Notes under the pieces: model-generated
Seen by the model: only the letters and a program-made list of their open reading frames with translations
Databases searched by the model: none
What the model was told of the DNA's origin: nothing
Translations under genes and position numbers: made by a program
Assembly: GCA_022822665.1 (NCBI GenBank)
Contig: JAJEAR010000001.1
Coordinates: forward strand, 54,956-118,955
Source: Alphaproteobacteria bacterium
Lineage (GTDB): Bacteria > Pseudomonadota > Alphaproteobacteria > Thalassobaculales > Thalassobaculaceae
Reading direction: 5' to 3'
DNA length: 64,000 bases
Part shown: one piece after another, positions 8,901-16,235 of the stretch
Numbering within the stretch: the first letter of the stretch is position 1
Layout: the number at the start of each line of letters is the position of its first letter

Positions 8901-9373
8901 AACTCGCCCGCGGTTCTCTCTTCAAGAACCTCGAACTGCGGCGGCAGTCCGGCCTCCAGCGGGAACCGTCTCAGCACGGAGCCGCAAAACGCGTGGATCG
9001 TCTGCACGTTGAGCTGTCCTGGCGCATCGAGGACAACGGCGAACAGGCTGCGGGCCCGCTCGATTTCGCCGGGGAGAGCCGGCCGGTCAAGCAGCCGGGC
9101 GAGATCACCGCCCAGGTCGACGCCGTCCATCACCGCCCAGTGCGAGAGCCGCATGGCGATCCGGTTGGACATCTCCGCTGCCGCGGCACGGGTGAAGGTC
9201 AGGCACAGGATGCGCTCGGGCCCGGCGCCGGCCAGCAGCAGCCGCAACACGCGGTCGGTCAGGACCTTGGTCTTGCCGGAACCGGCAGACGCCGTGACCC
9301 AGACCGAGGCTTCCGGGTCGGACGCCTCGCGCTGGCGTGCCTCGACCCAGGCCGCGTCGGTCCCGCCGGTCAT
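5954..9373 (-). CDS. addA: Double-strand break repair helicase-nuclease AddA
   Basis: Subunit of AddAB, the alphaproteobacterial functional equivalent of RecBCD, which resects DNA ends for RecA-dependent repair. The 1,139 residues match the usual length. UvrD-type helicase motifs are in order: motif I TASAGSGKT (residues 27-35), Ia CLTFTRAAAAEM, Walker B LVDEAQDTSREQ, motif III VGDVKQSIFGFQGAEP, and late motifs around RIMTVHGSKGLQAPVVFLPD and LYVAMTRAEDRLVV. The C-terminus carries a RecB-type nuclease with VLVVDYKS (Asp near 1078). The ATG at 9373 overlaps the addB stop as ATGA and is preferred to the in-frame GTG at 9382. It is the last gene of the long minus-strand run. Confidence 0.95.
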   Translation of the reverse strand: MTGGTDAAWVEARQREASDPEASVWVTASAGSGKTKVLTDRVLRLLLAGAGPERILCLTFTRAAAAEMSNRIAMRLSHWAVMDGVDLGGDLARLLDRPALPGEIERARSLFAVVLDAPGQLNVQTIHAFCGSVLRRFPLEAGLPPQFEVLEERTAGELMRLARDRVIRTADPLMDRTLTSLGQHLNEATLHQLLADLLAGRGRVGAALAHHGGVEDLERAIHEALGARHGQTVDDVLRDAAHAGPARPGTLRRVADALASGSEAQARKAGVLGRWLAADTEERLRTFDAYRALFLTAQGEIRKSLLPVTISRGDPGALEAMQDEALRMLRTTQFCRAAWLAIHSTELVRVACAILDAYAREKRRRYAVDFHDLVLATLDLLSQPGVAPWVLYRLDGGIDHVLVDEAQDTSREQWQIIERLTDEFFAVEETGGGQSDTVRTVFAVGDVKQSIFGFQGAEPERFLEARNGYRDRVNGAGARWASVPLDISFRSTAPVLKAVDATFAEESAGDGVRERDPGGDLLPLQHRAWRSSQGGSVEWWKATGKQERDPGSREWTLPVSRQVQPRSEVLLAHEIARCIRDWLDRGESLESRGRPIRPGDIMVLLRSRRPLAPVLTGALKQLGIAVAGVDRMMLSDQMAVKDLVALGQFLLLPADDLTLATVLKGPFAGFTEDELYDLCHARERRTLWAELNARRDEDPAWAASCRLLHTCLERAGTMPPHEFYGALLAEGGRQALLERLGPEAADPIDEFLAQALAYGRTHVPSLQGFLDMIVSDDTELKRDLETSSGGEVRIMTVHGSKGLQAPVVFLPDTTRVPRQSPALYWVPGPGGIEVPVWSPRADCDTDLIAGERARANSDRDREYRRLLYVAMTRAEDRLVVCGWQPTRKIPDDSWHRMVETGMVRAEARPTETGLRLDAAQAVDPDKPDRPEPDPVARRPLPDHLRRPPPGIRITRRVAPSRADGTTTSPFDDGDTRRFRRGLLIHDLLQRLPSLPTDRRADAARAFLGRRAPDLDGHDDLVRRVLEVLDAPEHALLFGPDSRAEVPITGTLETSTGWATISGRIDRMVVTAHQVLVVDYKSNSRPPRSIGAVPAAYLYQMACYRRLLRDIHPDREVRCALLWTETPELMDLPADLLDRQ

Positions 9374-12300
9374 TCCTGCCACTCCCCGCTCCGGGCGAGG
9401 TGGGCGTAGTCATCCCGGGACAGCTCGAACTCGGGATCGGGGGTGACCAGGTAGGGGGTGTCGGGGTCGTCGAAGGCTCGCAACAACCGGTCCAGCCAGG
9501 CCTCGGCCTCGGCCACCAGGGTTTCGACCTCGTCGAAGGAGCTGGTCGCGCCCGCCTCCTCCGCGCCGGTGAGCTTCCAGTATTCCACCGCCGAACACCG
9601 CGAGCCCGGTTCGATACCGTCGAACCCGCCGTTGCGCAGGATCAGCGCCTCGAGCAGGAGTTGGGTGGCGCGACCGCGTTGCAGGTCCACCCGCTTCGGT
9701 ACCACGCCGGTCTTGTAGTCGATGATTGTCCAGCTGCCGTCGGCCATGCGGTCGATGCGGTCCGCGTGGCCCCTCAGTGCGACCGGACCGGCGTCAGCCT
9801 CGACGTTGATCTCGCCGGTTACCTCGGCTCGTCTGATTGCCACATGATCCGAGCGGCGGGACTCGGTCTCCACGATCCAGCGTGCGATACGCTCGAACCG
9901 CGGCCACCAGAAGGCCAGGACCACCGGTTCGTTGAGGATGTCCGCGAACACCTCGCGTCCGATGGTACACAGCCGCCCGTAGGCCTGTTCGGTGTCCGCC
10001 GGAATTCCCTCCCGGACGAAGCGCTCAAGTGTGCGGTGAACGCGGGTTCCGCGGTCGGCGAGATCGGGGTCGCCGCCGAGCGGCGGCAGTACTTTCAGGT
10101 CAAGGATGCGCCGGGCGTAGACGGCGTAGGGATTTCGGTGCAACCGCTCGATCTCGGTGACCGAGAACCGTCTCGGCCGCACCGCAACCGGGGGGCGGGG
10201 CTCGGGACGCGGGGCTGGCTGCGGGGCGGCCGGCGTCGCCAGTTCCCGTGCCCAGGCCAGTCTCTCGCCGCCACTGCGCGCCAGAGCGCCGGGCAGGCCG
10301 AACGCGTCAAGGACGGAGTTGAGCCGGAGCAGCCAGCGCGACGGCACGGTGGGCGTACCGGCATCGCGTTCCGAGCGGGTGAGAAACACCTCGGGTGCAC
10401 CGCAGGCCTGGACCAGGTCGTGCGCCGCCTGTCCGATCCGGATGTCAAGCGCGGGCAGTCCGAGTTCGGATCGCATCTGCCGGCTCATCCACGGGTCAGC
10501 CGGCGGGGCCGACGGCCATGAGCCCTCGTTGAGTCCGCCGAGGATCATCCGGTCGAACCGCTGCATCCTGGCCTCGAGCGGACCGAGGATCATGATGCCC
10601 GGGTCGGTCGTCAGATGCGGCCGGTAGACCTTGCCGGCAAGCGTGGCATCGAGCATCGCCGGATAGTCGCGGCCTTCCATCTCCGGCCAGTCGACCGCGG
10701 CATCATGCAGTTCGGCGAGGAAGGCCGCCGAGCGTGCCCCGGTCTCGCCACTCCACAGCCGGTCGGCTCCGCTCTCGGTGTCGCTGGTCGCAATCGCTTC
10801 GGCCACGGCGCAGTGCGCCACCAGCACCTCGCGCAGCGTGGTCTCCCGTCTCTCGAGTTCCGCCTCGAAAGCGGCAAGGGCGGGCAGCAGCGCGGCAAGC
10901 CAGTCGTCATCGTCGCGAAGATGCGGCCCGAGCCCCCGCACCCCTGGCGGGACCCGGTTCCCACGCAGCACCTTGCGCTCGAAATCCCACACGCGGCGTT
11001 GAAAGGTCCCGGCGTCCATGCCGCAGCGCGCCAGCGGATGCTTGAGCGCCGCCAGCAGTGCGACCGGCGCCATCCGCCGGATCACCATCTCCGCGGTCAA
11101 CCGCCAGAATGTGAGCGCCGGAACGTCGGCCAGCGGCTCGCCTGCCGAATCCTCGATCTCGATGTCCCAGTGTCCCAGTGCCACCTTGACCCTCTGCGCC
11201 AGGATCCGGTCAGGGGTGACCAGGGCAGCGGTACCTCCGGGCCGCTCCAGCACCTCGCGCAGCAGCAGGGCAATCACCCGGGCTTCCTCGTCGGGGTTAG
11301 CGCAGTCGATCCGGTGCATGCCGTCCAGAGACGCCGCGTCGAGGTCGAGAGGACCGAGTTCCTGCCAGCGATCGGTCGTGCGCGCCGGGCGCAACGCCTC
11401 CCGCAGCAATACCTGGCGCGGCGGCTCGGGCGGGCCGTCATCACTCCAGTCCCCGACCGCGTCCCTGTCGATTTCGAGCCGGTCAAGCAGGCGCGCGAGC
11501 GCATGCTGCGGGTGAACCGGATCGTCAAGCGCCGCCTGCCAGCTTGACCGGTCGATGACCCGGTCGAGCCCCGGCAGCACCACGGCGCCGGCGGGCAGGG
11601 ACGCGACCACCCGCATCAGCCGTGCCGTCGCCGGGACCGTCCCGGTGGAACCCGCGATGATGACCGGGCGCGTTGGGGGCGAGGACAGCCAACTGCAGGC
11701 CACGCTGTCGAGCAAACGATCGCGGCGGGTCACGGGATCGATCGCGCCTTCGTGGACGAGCAGCGCCGGCCAGTGCTCCGTCACGATCCGCAGGAAGGCC
11801 AGCGTCTGTTGCCAGTGTTCGGCATAGACATCGGGGACCAGGCTCTCAAGGGTCTCGAACCCGAGCCCCTCGGTCTGCATCTGGTCAAGGAACCGGGCCA
11901 GTTCGCCTGCCAGCGTGATCGCCTGTCCGGTTCCGGCGCCGCGGGCGGCAAGGAAGTGGCGCACCTGTTGAGCGAGCAGGAGCTGGCGGCGCAGTGTTCC
12001 GACAGCCGGCGGCAGGTCATCGCCGGCCTCCTCGTCTCCGAAGGCGCGCCCCGGGGGGACCAGCGGCTCGTCATCCTCGACGTCGCCGAGTGCGCGGATC
12101 TCCGGTAACAGCACCGAACCTCCGCCGCTGCGACGCAGGAAGGCATCCGAGACGGCCTGGATCGCGCGGCGGTGCGGGACCAGGATGATGGCGTCGGCAA
12201 GCCCGAACGGGTCATCGTTGATGCGCTGCTCAAGCCCGCTCACCAGGGTATCGACGAAGGAGTGGTGAGCCGGGATGGTAAAGAGGTTAAGCGCGCTCAT
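9370..12300 (-). CDS. addB: AddB, nuclease partner of AddA
   Basis: 976-residue partner of AddA in double-strand break processing. It begins MSALNLFTIPAHHSFVDTLV, the typical alphaproteobacterial AddB N-terminus. The middle is a degenerate UvrD-like fold (for example VIIAGSTGTVPATARLM), and the C-terminal PD-(D/E)XK nuclease contains WTIIDYKTG. The frame stays open upstream to about 12693, but that part runs over murU and lacks AddB-like sequence, so 12300 is used. It starts 8 bp after the murU stop, and its stop overlaps the addA ATG. Confidence 0.95.
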   Translation of the reverse strand: MSALNLFTIPAHHSFVDTLVSGLEQRINDDPFGLADAIILVPHRRAIQAVSDAFLRRSGGGSVLLPEIRALGDVEDDEPLVPPGRAFGDEEAGDDLPPAVGTLRRQLLLAQQVRHFLAARGAGTGQAITLAGELARFLDQMQTEGLGFETLESLVPDVYAEHWQQTLAFLRIVTEHWPALLVHEGAIDPVTRRDRLLDSVACSWLSSPPTRPVIIAGSTGTVPATARLMRVVASLPAGAVVLPGLDRVIDRSSWQAALDDPVHPQHALARLLDRLEIDRDAVGDWSDDGPPEPPRQVLLREALRPARTTDRWQELGPLDLDAASLDGMHRIDCANPDEEARVIALLLREVLERPGGTAALVTPDRILAQRVKVALGHWDIEIEDSAGEPLADVPALTFWRLTAEMVIRRMAPVALLAALKHPLARCGMDAGTFQRRVWDFERKVLRGNRVPPGVRGLGPHLRDDDDWLAALLPALAAFEAELERRETTLREVLVAHCAVAEAIATSDTESGADRLWSGETGARSAAFLAELHDAAVDWPEMEGRDYPAMLDATLAGKVYRPHLTTDPGIMILGPLEARMQRFDRMILGGLNEGSWPSAPPADPWMSRQMRSELGLPALDIRIGQAAHDLVQACGAPEVFLTRSERDAGTPTVPSRWLLRLNSVLDAFGLPGALARSGGERLAWARELATPAAPQPAPRPEPRPPVAVRPRRFSVTEIERLHRNPYAVYARRILDLKVLPPLGGDPDLADRGTRVHRTLERFVREGIPADTEQAYGRLCTIGREVFADILNEPVVLAFWWPRFERIARWIVETESRRSDHVAIRRAEVTGEINVEADAGPVALRGHADRIDRMADGSWTIIDYKTGVVPKRVDLQRGRATQLLLEALILRNGGFDGIEPGSRCSAVEYWKLTGAEEAGATSSFDEVETLVAEAEAWLDRLLRAFDDPDTPYLVTPDPEFELSRDDYAHLARSGEWQE

Positions 12301-12308
12301 CCGCCGGT

Positions 12309-13073
12309 TCAGAAGAATGGGACGGCCGGCGCGTGGCCGTTTCCGGCCCGGGCGCGAGCGGTCTCGAGGTCCTGCGGAGTGCTGATGTGGTACCACAGCC
12401 CGTCGTGCAGCAGCCCGTGGAGCCGACCGGTTTCCTCGGCACGGTCGAAGGCGACGTTGAGCGAGAAGGGGCCTTGCGGCGGGTTCTCGAGCGCCGCCGG
12501 GGCGATGATCCCGAGCCCCGTGTAGGCGTAGGGAACCACGATACCCTCGGGCGCGCGTTCCAGCCGGCCGTCGGGATCCATCAGGAAGTCGCCGGTCCCG
12601 TGGTAGCCCTCGGTCCGGACCAGCGAGGCCAGCAACAGGAGGATGTCCATGCGTGCTGGATCCCACGCCTCCGCCAGTCTCACCAGCGGGCATTTCATCC
12701 CGTCAAACCACAGGCTGTCGCCGTTGATCACGTAGAACGGGTGCGGGCCCAGCAGCGGCAGGGCGCGCACTACAGCGCCTCCGGTCTCCAGTGGCTCGGG
12801 TTCGTGCGAGACCACGATCCGCTCGTCGGCCCGCGAGCCCACGTGCGCCTCGATCTGTTCGGCAAGCCAGCTCGCATTGACCACGATGCGCGCGACACCC
12901 GCTTCGCACAGACGGTCAAGTGCCCGGGCGAGCGGGCTGGTTCCGCCCACCTCCAGCAGCGGTTTGGGCACCCGGTCGGTAAGCGGCATCATGCGCCGGC
13001 CGCGGCCGGCCGCCAGGACCATGGCGCCCCCCGGGATGGCGTCGGTGCGGGCCGGAAGCCGTGTCAGGAACAC
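12309..13073 (-). CDS. murU: N-acetylmuramate-1-phosphate uridylyltransferase MurU
   Basis: A 254-residue nucleotidyltransferase that makes UDP-MurNAc from MurNAc-1-phosphate in peptidoglycan recycling, bypassing de novo synthesis. The N-terminal signature AMVLAAGRGRRMMPLTD and PKPLLEVGG carries the nucleotide-binding loop and lysine. YVINGDSLW supplies the metal-binding Asp, and LHDGLWYHISTPQDL is the usual C-terminal motif. It overlaps amgK by 10 bp. The amgK-murU pairing is the established cell-wall salvage route and supports the specific name over a generic sugar nucleotidyltransferase. Confidence 0.9.
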   Translation of the reverse strand: MFLTRLPARTDAIPGGAMVLAAGRGRRMMPLTDRVPKPLLEVGGTSPLARALDRLCEAGVARIVVNASWLAEQIEAHVGSRADERIVVSHEPEPLETGGAVVRALPLLGPHPFYVINGDSLWFDGMKCPLVRLAEAWDPARMDILLLLASLVRTEGYHGTGDFLMDPDGRLERAPEGIVVPYAYTGLGIIAPAALENPPQGPFSLNVAFDRAEETGRLHGLLHDGLWYHISTPQDLETARARAGNGHAPAVPFF

Positions 13074-14053
13074 GATGCCGGACCGAAGGGAGCGTGGTGG
13101 GACATCCAGCGGTCAACCGGGGCGAGGCCTGCCCGCTCCAGGTTCATGGCCACGTGACGCTCGAGTCTCGGCAGGTGAACCAGGTACTGGTGATTGCCGT
13201 AGAGCAGCGACTGCCGGACGAAGATGCCGAAAACCTTGAGTGCCCGTTGTGCCCCGAGGGCGTGGTAGGAGCGCATGAAGTCCGCCCGGTCGAGGTGCTC
13301 GCCGCGGGCGGCAAGGTACCGTTCCAGCATCGCGTTGACGAGGTCGTCGGCGATGTCGCGCCGGGAATCCTGCAGCAGCGAGACCACGTCGTAGGCGGCC
13401 GGCCCGATCACCGCGTCCTGGAAGTCGAGCAGGCCGCAGGCGGCAAGACCGTCGCGGTCGCCGAGCAGCATAAGGTTGTCGACGTGGTAGTCGCGCAGAA
13501 CCAGGGTTCCGGGAGACGCGCGCAGCACCGGCATGGACCGGCTCCACGCCTCGAGCCAGTCGTCGCGCGCCGTGGGCGTCAACCCGAGCGAGCGGTAGCG
13601 AACCAGGTACCAGTCCACGAACAGCACGACCTCGTCGAGCAGCATCCGGTCGGTGTAGTCCGGAACGTCGGCGACCGGCGGCGGCCGGTCATGCAGGTCG
13701 ATCAGGACGTCCATCGCCCTGGTGTAGAGCTCGGTCTCGTCCGCTCCGTCGGCAATGGCCCGGGTATAGGTTGCGTCGCCGAAGTCGTCGAGAAGCAGGA
13801 ACCCGTCGCGGCTGTCTTCGCCCAGGATGCGTGGTGCGCTGTAGCCCATGGAATTCAGCAGCCGGGACAGGGTGACGAACGGCACCACGTCCTCCCGGTC
13901 CGGAGGGGCGTCCATGACGACCAGAGGAGTGTTGCCGGCGTGCACGCGGAAGTAGCGCCGGAACGAACAGTCATCGGCGAGCGCCACGACCTCGGCGCCG
14001 TCCAGCCCGTTGCGCGCGAGAAACCTGGTGAGCAGCTTTTCGCGGGAAGTCAT
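13064..14053 (-). CDS. amgK: Anomeric MurNAc/GlcNAc kinase AmgK
   Basis: A 329-residue aminoglycoside-phosphotransferase-fold kinase that phosphorylates the anomeric carbon of MurNAc and GlcNAc in peptidoglycan recycling, feeding MurU. Visible motifs are the N-lobe with CSFRRYFRV and LVVMDAPP, the catalytic loop LVLRDYHVDNLML with the catalytic Asp, and the metal-binding segment GLLDFQDAVIGPAAYDVV. The ATG overlaps the tsaE stop by 4 bp, and its end overlaps murU. The order tsaE-amgK-murU-addB-addA is the normal alphaproteobacterial neighbourhood. Confidence 0.93.
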   Translation of the reverse strand: MTSREKLLTRFLARNGLDGAEVVALADDCSFRRYFRVHAGNTPLVVMDAPPDREDVVPFVTLSRLLNSMGYSAPRILGEDSRDGFLLLDDFGDATYTRAIADGADETELYTRAMDVLIDLHDRPPPVADVPDYTDRMLLDEVVLFVDWYLVRYRSLGLTPTARDDWLEAWSRSMPVLRASPGTLVLRDYHVDNLMLLGDRDGLAACGLLDFQDAVIGPAAYDVVSLLQDSRRDIADDLVNAMLERYLAARGEHLDRADFMRSYHALGAQRALKVFGIFVRQSLLYGNHQYLVHLPRLERHVAMNLERAGLAPVDRWMSHHAPFGPASCS

Positions 14054-14547
14054 GGCCGATCTGGTTCCACTGCCTGCCCCGCGACGATTGTGCCGGCCCG
14101 TTCGCGCCAGGATGCGTCACCGCGGAGCGTTGCCCGACGATCAGTGTCCTTATGGCAAAACTCGAGGCGGATTTCGAGCCTTTGCGCCGGGAGCCGGTCA
14201 CCGGCCCGCTCCGGCCATTCGATCAGCGTCGCCGTGGATCCGAAGGCGTCGTCGAGCCCGAGCTCGTCAACCTCGCCCGCATCCGCGAGCCGGAAGAGGT
14301 CGGCATGCCAGATCTCGAAAGCCGGGGCCTCGTAGGCCTGCACCAGGGTGAAGGTCGGGCTCGGGACCTCGAGATCGGGGCCGGCAAGCGCGCGGATCAC
14401 CGCCCGGGCCAGCACCGACTTGCCGGTGCCGAGATCACCCGACAGGCAGATGACGTCGCCCTTCCGGAGCACGGCCGCGATCCGCCGCGCCAGTGCCTCG
14501 GTCGCGGCCTCGCCATGCAGGTCGAGCCGCCCGAGCAGCGCTGTCAT
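14050..14547 (-). CDS. tsaE: tRNA threonylcarbamoyladenosine biosynthesis ATPase TsaE
   Basis: A 165-residue ATPase of the TsaBDE complex needed for t6A at position 37 of ANN-decoding tRNAs. Walker A CLSGDLGTGKSVLAR lies near residues 34-48. The family motifs PSPTFTLVQAYE, WHADLFRL and the Walker-B-like LIEWPERAGDRLP follow in order. Its ATG overlaps the hyuB stop (ATGA at 14544-14547), which ties an essential gene to the translation of the catabolic cassette upstream. Confidence 0.95.
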   Translation of the reverse strand: MTALLGRLDLHGEAATEALARRIAAVLRKGDVICLSGDLGTGKSVLARAVIRALAGPDLEVPSPTFTLVQAYEAPAFEIWHADLFRLADAGEVDELGLDDAFGSTATLIEWPERAGDRLPAQRLEIRLEFCHKDTDRRATLRGDASWRERAGTIVAGQAVEPDRP

Positions 14548-16235
14548 TCCGTGCTGTTTCGGTAGTGGCGGGCCGTGTATGCCTCGCTGAACTTGCCCGA
14601 TTCAAGATCGGCCGCCACAAGGGCCGGATCGCGGCCTGCCGGATCTCCGTAGCCGCCTGCACCCGGGGTGTTCACGATCACCGCCTGCTCCGGTGTCAGC
14701 TCCATGTCGGGCGGCTTGTTGGCGAGCCGTCGCTCGCTGCCGTCTGCCTCCTGCAGCCAGAAGCTGCCGCTGGCGCCGGGCTGGCCGCCGAAGATGCCCC
14801 AGGGCTGGTTGCGGAACCGTTCGCCGACACCGTTGAAGATGCAGGTGTGACCGAGTGGACGCACCACGCGCTGCAGCCCGAGACCTCCCCGCCAGGTCCC
14901 GGCACCGCCCGAATCGGGAATGAGGCCGTAGCGTTCCACCAGCAGCGGGTACTCGAGCTCGATCGCCTCGACCGGCAGATTCGAGGTATTGGTGATGTGT
15001 ACCTGGACCCCGTCGGTCCCGTCGCGGTCATTGCGCCCTCCGAATCCGCCGCCCAGGGTCTCGAGATAGACGTAGGGCTCGTCGGTTTCCGGGTCGCGGC
15101 CTGCGAACACCGCCATCGAGTTTGCGCCGTTGGCGGCCCCGACCGCGGCATCGGGGAGTGCCGGGGCCAGTGACCCGATCACCACGTCGATGATCCGCTG
15201 CGAGGTGTGGGCACGCGATGCCACCGCCGCCGGAGCAACACAGCTCAGCATGGTGCCGGGCGGTGCGGTGACCTCGACGGCGTCGAGCACGCCCTGATTG
15301 TTCGGTATCCCGGGATCGAGCATTGCCTTGAGGGCATAGCAGACCGCGGCCTTGGTGCCGTGCAGCGGGATGTTGATGTTGCCGGGGGTCTGCGGTGCGG
15401 TTCCGGCGAAGTCGAAACTCGCCCGCTCGCCATCGATCGTCGCGGAGAGCCGGATCGGGACGTCGACCGCAGTCCGGCCATCGTCGTCCATCACGTCCTC
15501 GAACCGGTACACTCCGTCGGGAATGGCGGCGATGGCGACGCGCATGCGCTGCCCGGTGCGGGAGATGATGTCGTCGAACACCGCGGCGAGCAGACCCGGA
15601 CCGTTGCGCTTCGCGATCTCGACCAGGCGTCGTTCCGCGAGGTGCAGGGCGGCGAACTGGGCGTTGTAGTCGCCACGGCGCTCGTCGCGAACCCTGACGT
15701 TGAGCAGCAGGATGTCGAACAGGTCACGGTCGAGCTGCCCGCGGCGGAACAGCTTGATCACCGGGATCCGCAATCCTTCCTGGTAGATCTCGTTCATGCC
15801 CCCGGCCATCGATCCGGGCGACATGCCGCCGATGTCGGCGTGGTGCGCGATGTTGCACACGAACCCCAGCAGCTCGCCGTCGACGAACACGGGCCTCGCG
15901 AGGCTGACGTCGGGCAGGTGGGTACCGCCGCCCTCGTGCGGGTCGTTGGCGGCGAAGATATCGCCCTCCTCGATCTCGTCCGGCCGGTACTTGGCCAGCA
16001 GCGCCTGCATCTGCCCCAGGACAGAGGCGATGTGGACCGGGATGGAGTTGGCAGCCTGGACCACGAGCCTGCCATCGCGGTCGACGACCGCGCAGGAATG
16101 GTCGTGGCGCTCCTTGATGTTGGTCGAATACGCGCTCTTCATCAGGGCGACGAAGGCTTCGTCGACCACCGACTGCAGGGCGTTGGAGAGAATCTCGGTC
16201 GTGACCGGGTCGGTGGTCGGCCGGTTGCCGCTCAT
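14544..16235 (-). CDS. hyuB: Hydantoinase B / oxoprolinase-family subunit
   Basis: A 563-residue subunit of an ATP-dependent N-methylhydantoinase/5-oxoprolinase/acetone-carboxylase-type enzyme. Family features are DPVTTEILSNALQSVVDEAF at the start, SIPVHIASVLGQM, NDPHEGGGTHLPD, and CNIAHHADIGGMSPGSM. The C-terminus has the glycine-rich VNTPGAGGYGDP. The ATG at 16235 overlaps the hyuA stop. Upstream in-frame sequence runs inside hyuA and was ignored. Substrate is not determined by sequence; cyclic ureides and lactams are typical for the family. The neighbouring AtzE-like amidase suggests the opened product is further hydrolysed. Confidence 0.9.
   Translation of the reverse strand: MSGNRPTTDPVTTEILSNALQSVVDEAFVALMKSAYSTNIKERHDHSCAVVDRDGRLVVQAANSIPVHIASVLGQMQALLAKYRPDEIEEGDIFAANDPHEGGGTHLPDVSLARPVFVDGELLGFVCNIAHHADIGGMSPGSMAGGMNEIYQEGLRIPVIKLFRRGQLDRDLFDILLLNVRVRDERRGDYNAQFAALHLAERRLVEIAKRNGPGLLAAVFDDIISRTGQRMRVAIAAIPDGVYRFEDVMDDDGRTAVDVPIRLSATIDGERASFDFAGTAPQTPGNINIPLHGTKAAVCYALKAMLDPGIPNNQGVLDAVEVTAPPGTMLSCVAPAAVASRAHTSQRIIDVVIGSLAPALPDAAVGAANGANSMAVFAGRDPETDEPYVYLETLGGGFGGRNDRDGTDGVQVHITNTSNLPVEAIELEYPLLVERYGLIPDSGGAGTWRGGLGLQRVVRPLGHTCIFNGVGERFRNQPWGIFGGQPGASGSFWLQEADGSERRLANKPPDMELTPEQAVIVNTPGAGGYGDPAGRDPALVAADLESGKFSEAYTARHYRNSTE

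Noticed and set aside
9370..12693. A longer AddB starting near 12693
   Set aside because: The extension runs across murU in another frame and lacks AddB-like sequence; MSALNLFTIPAHHSF at 12300 is the family start.
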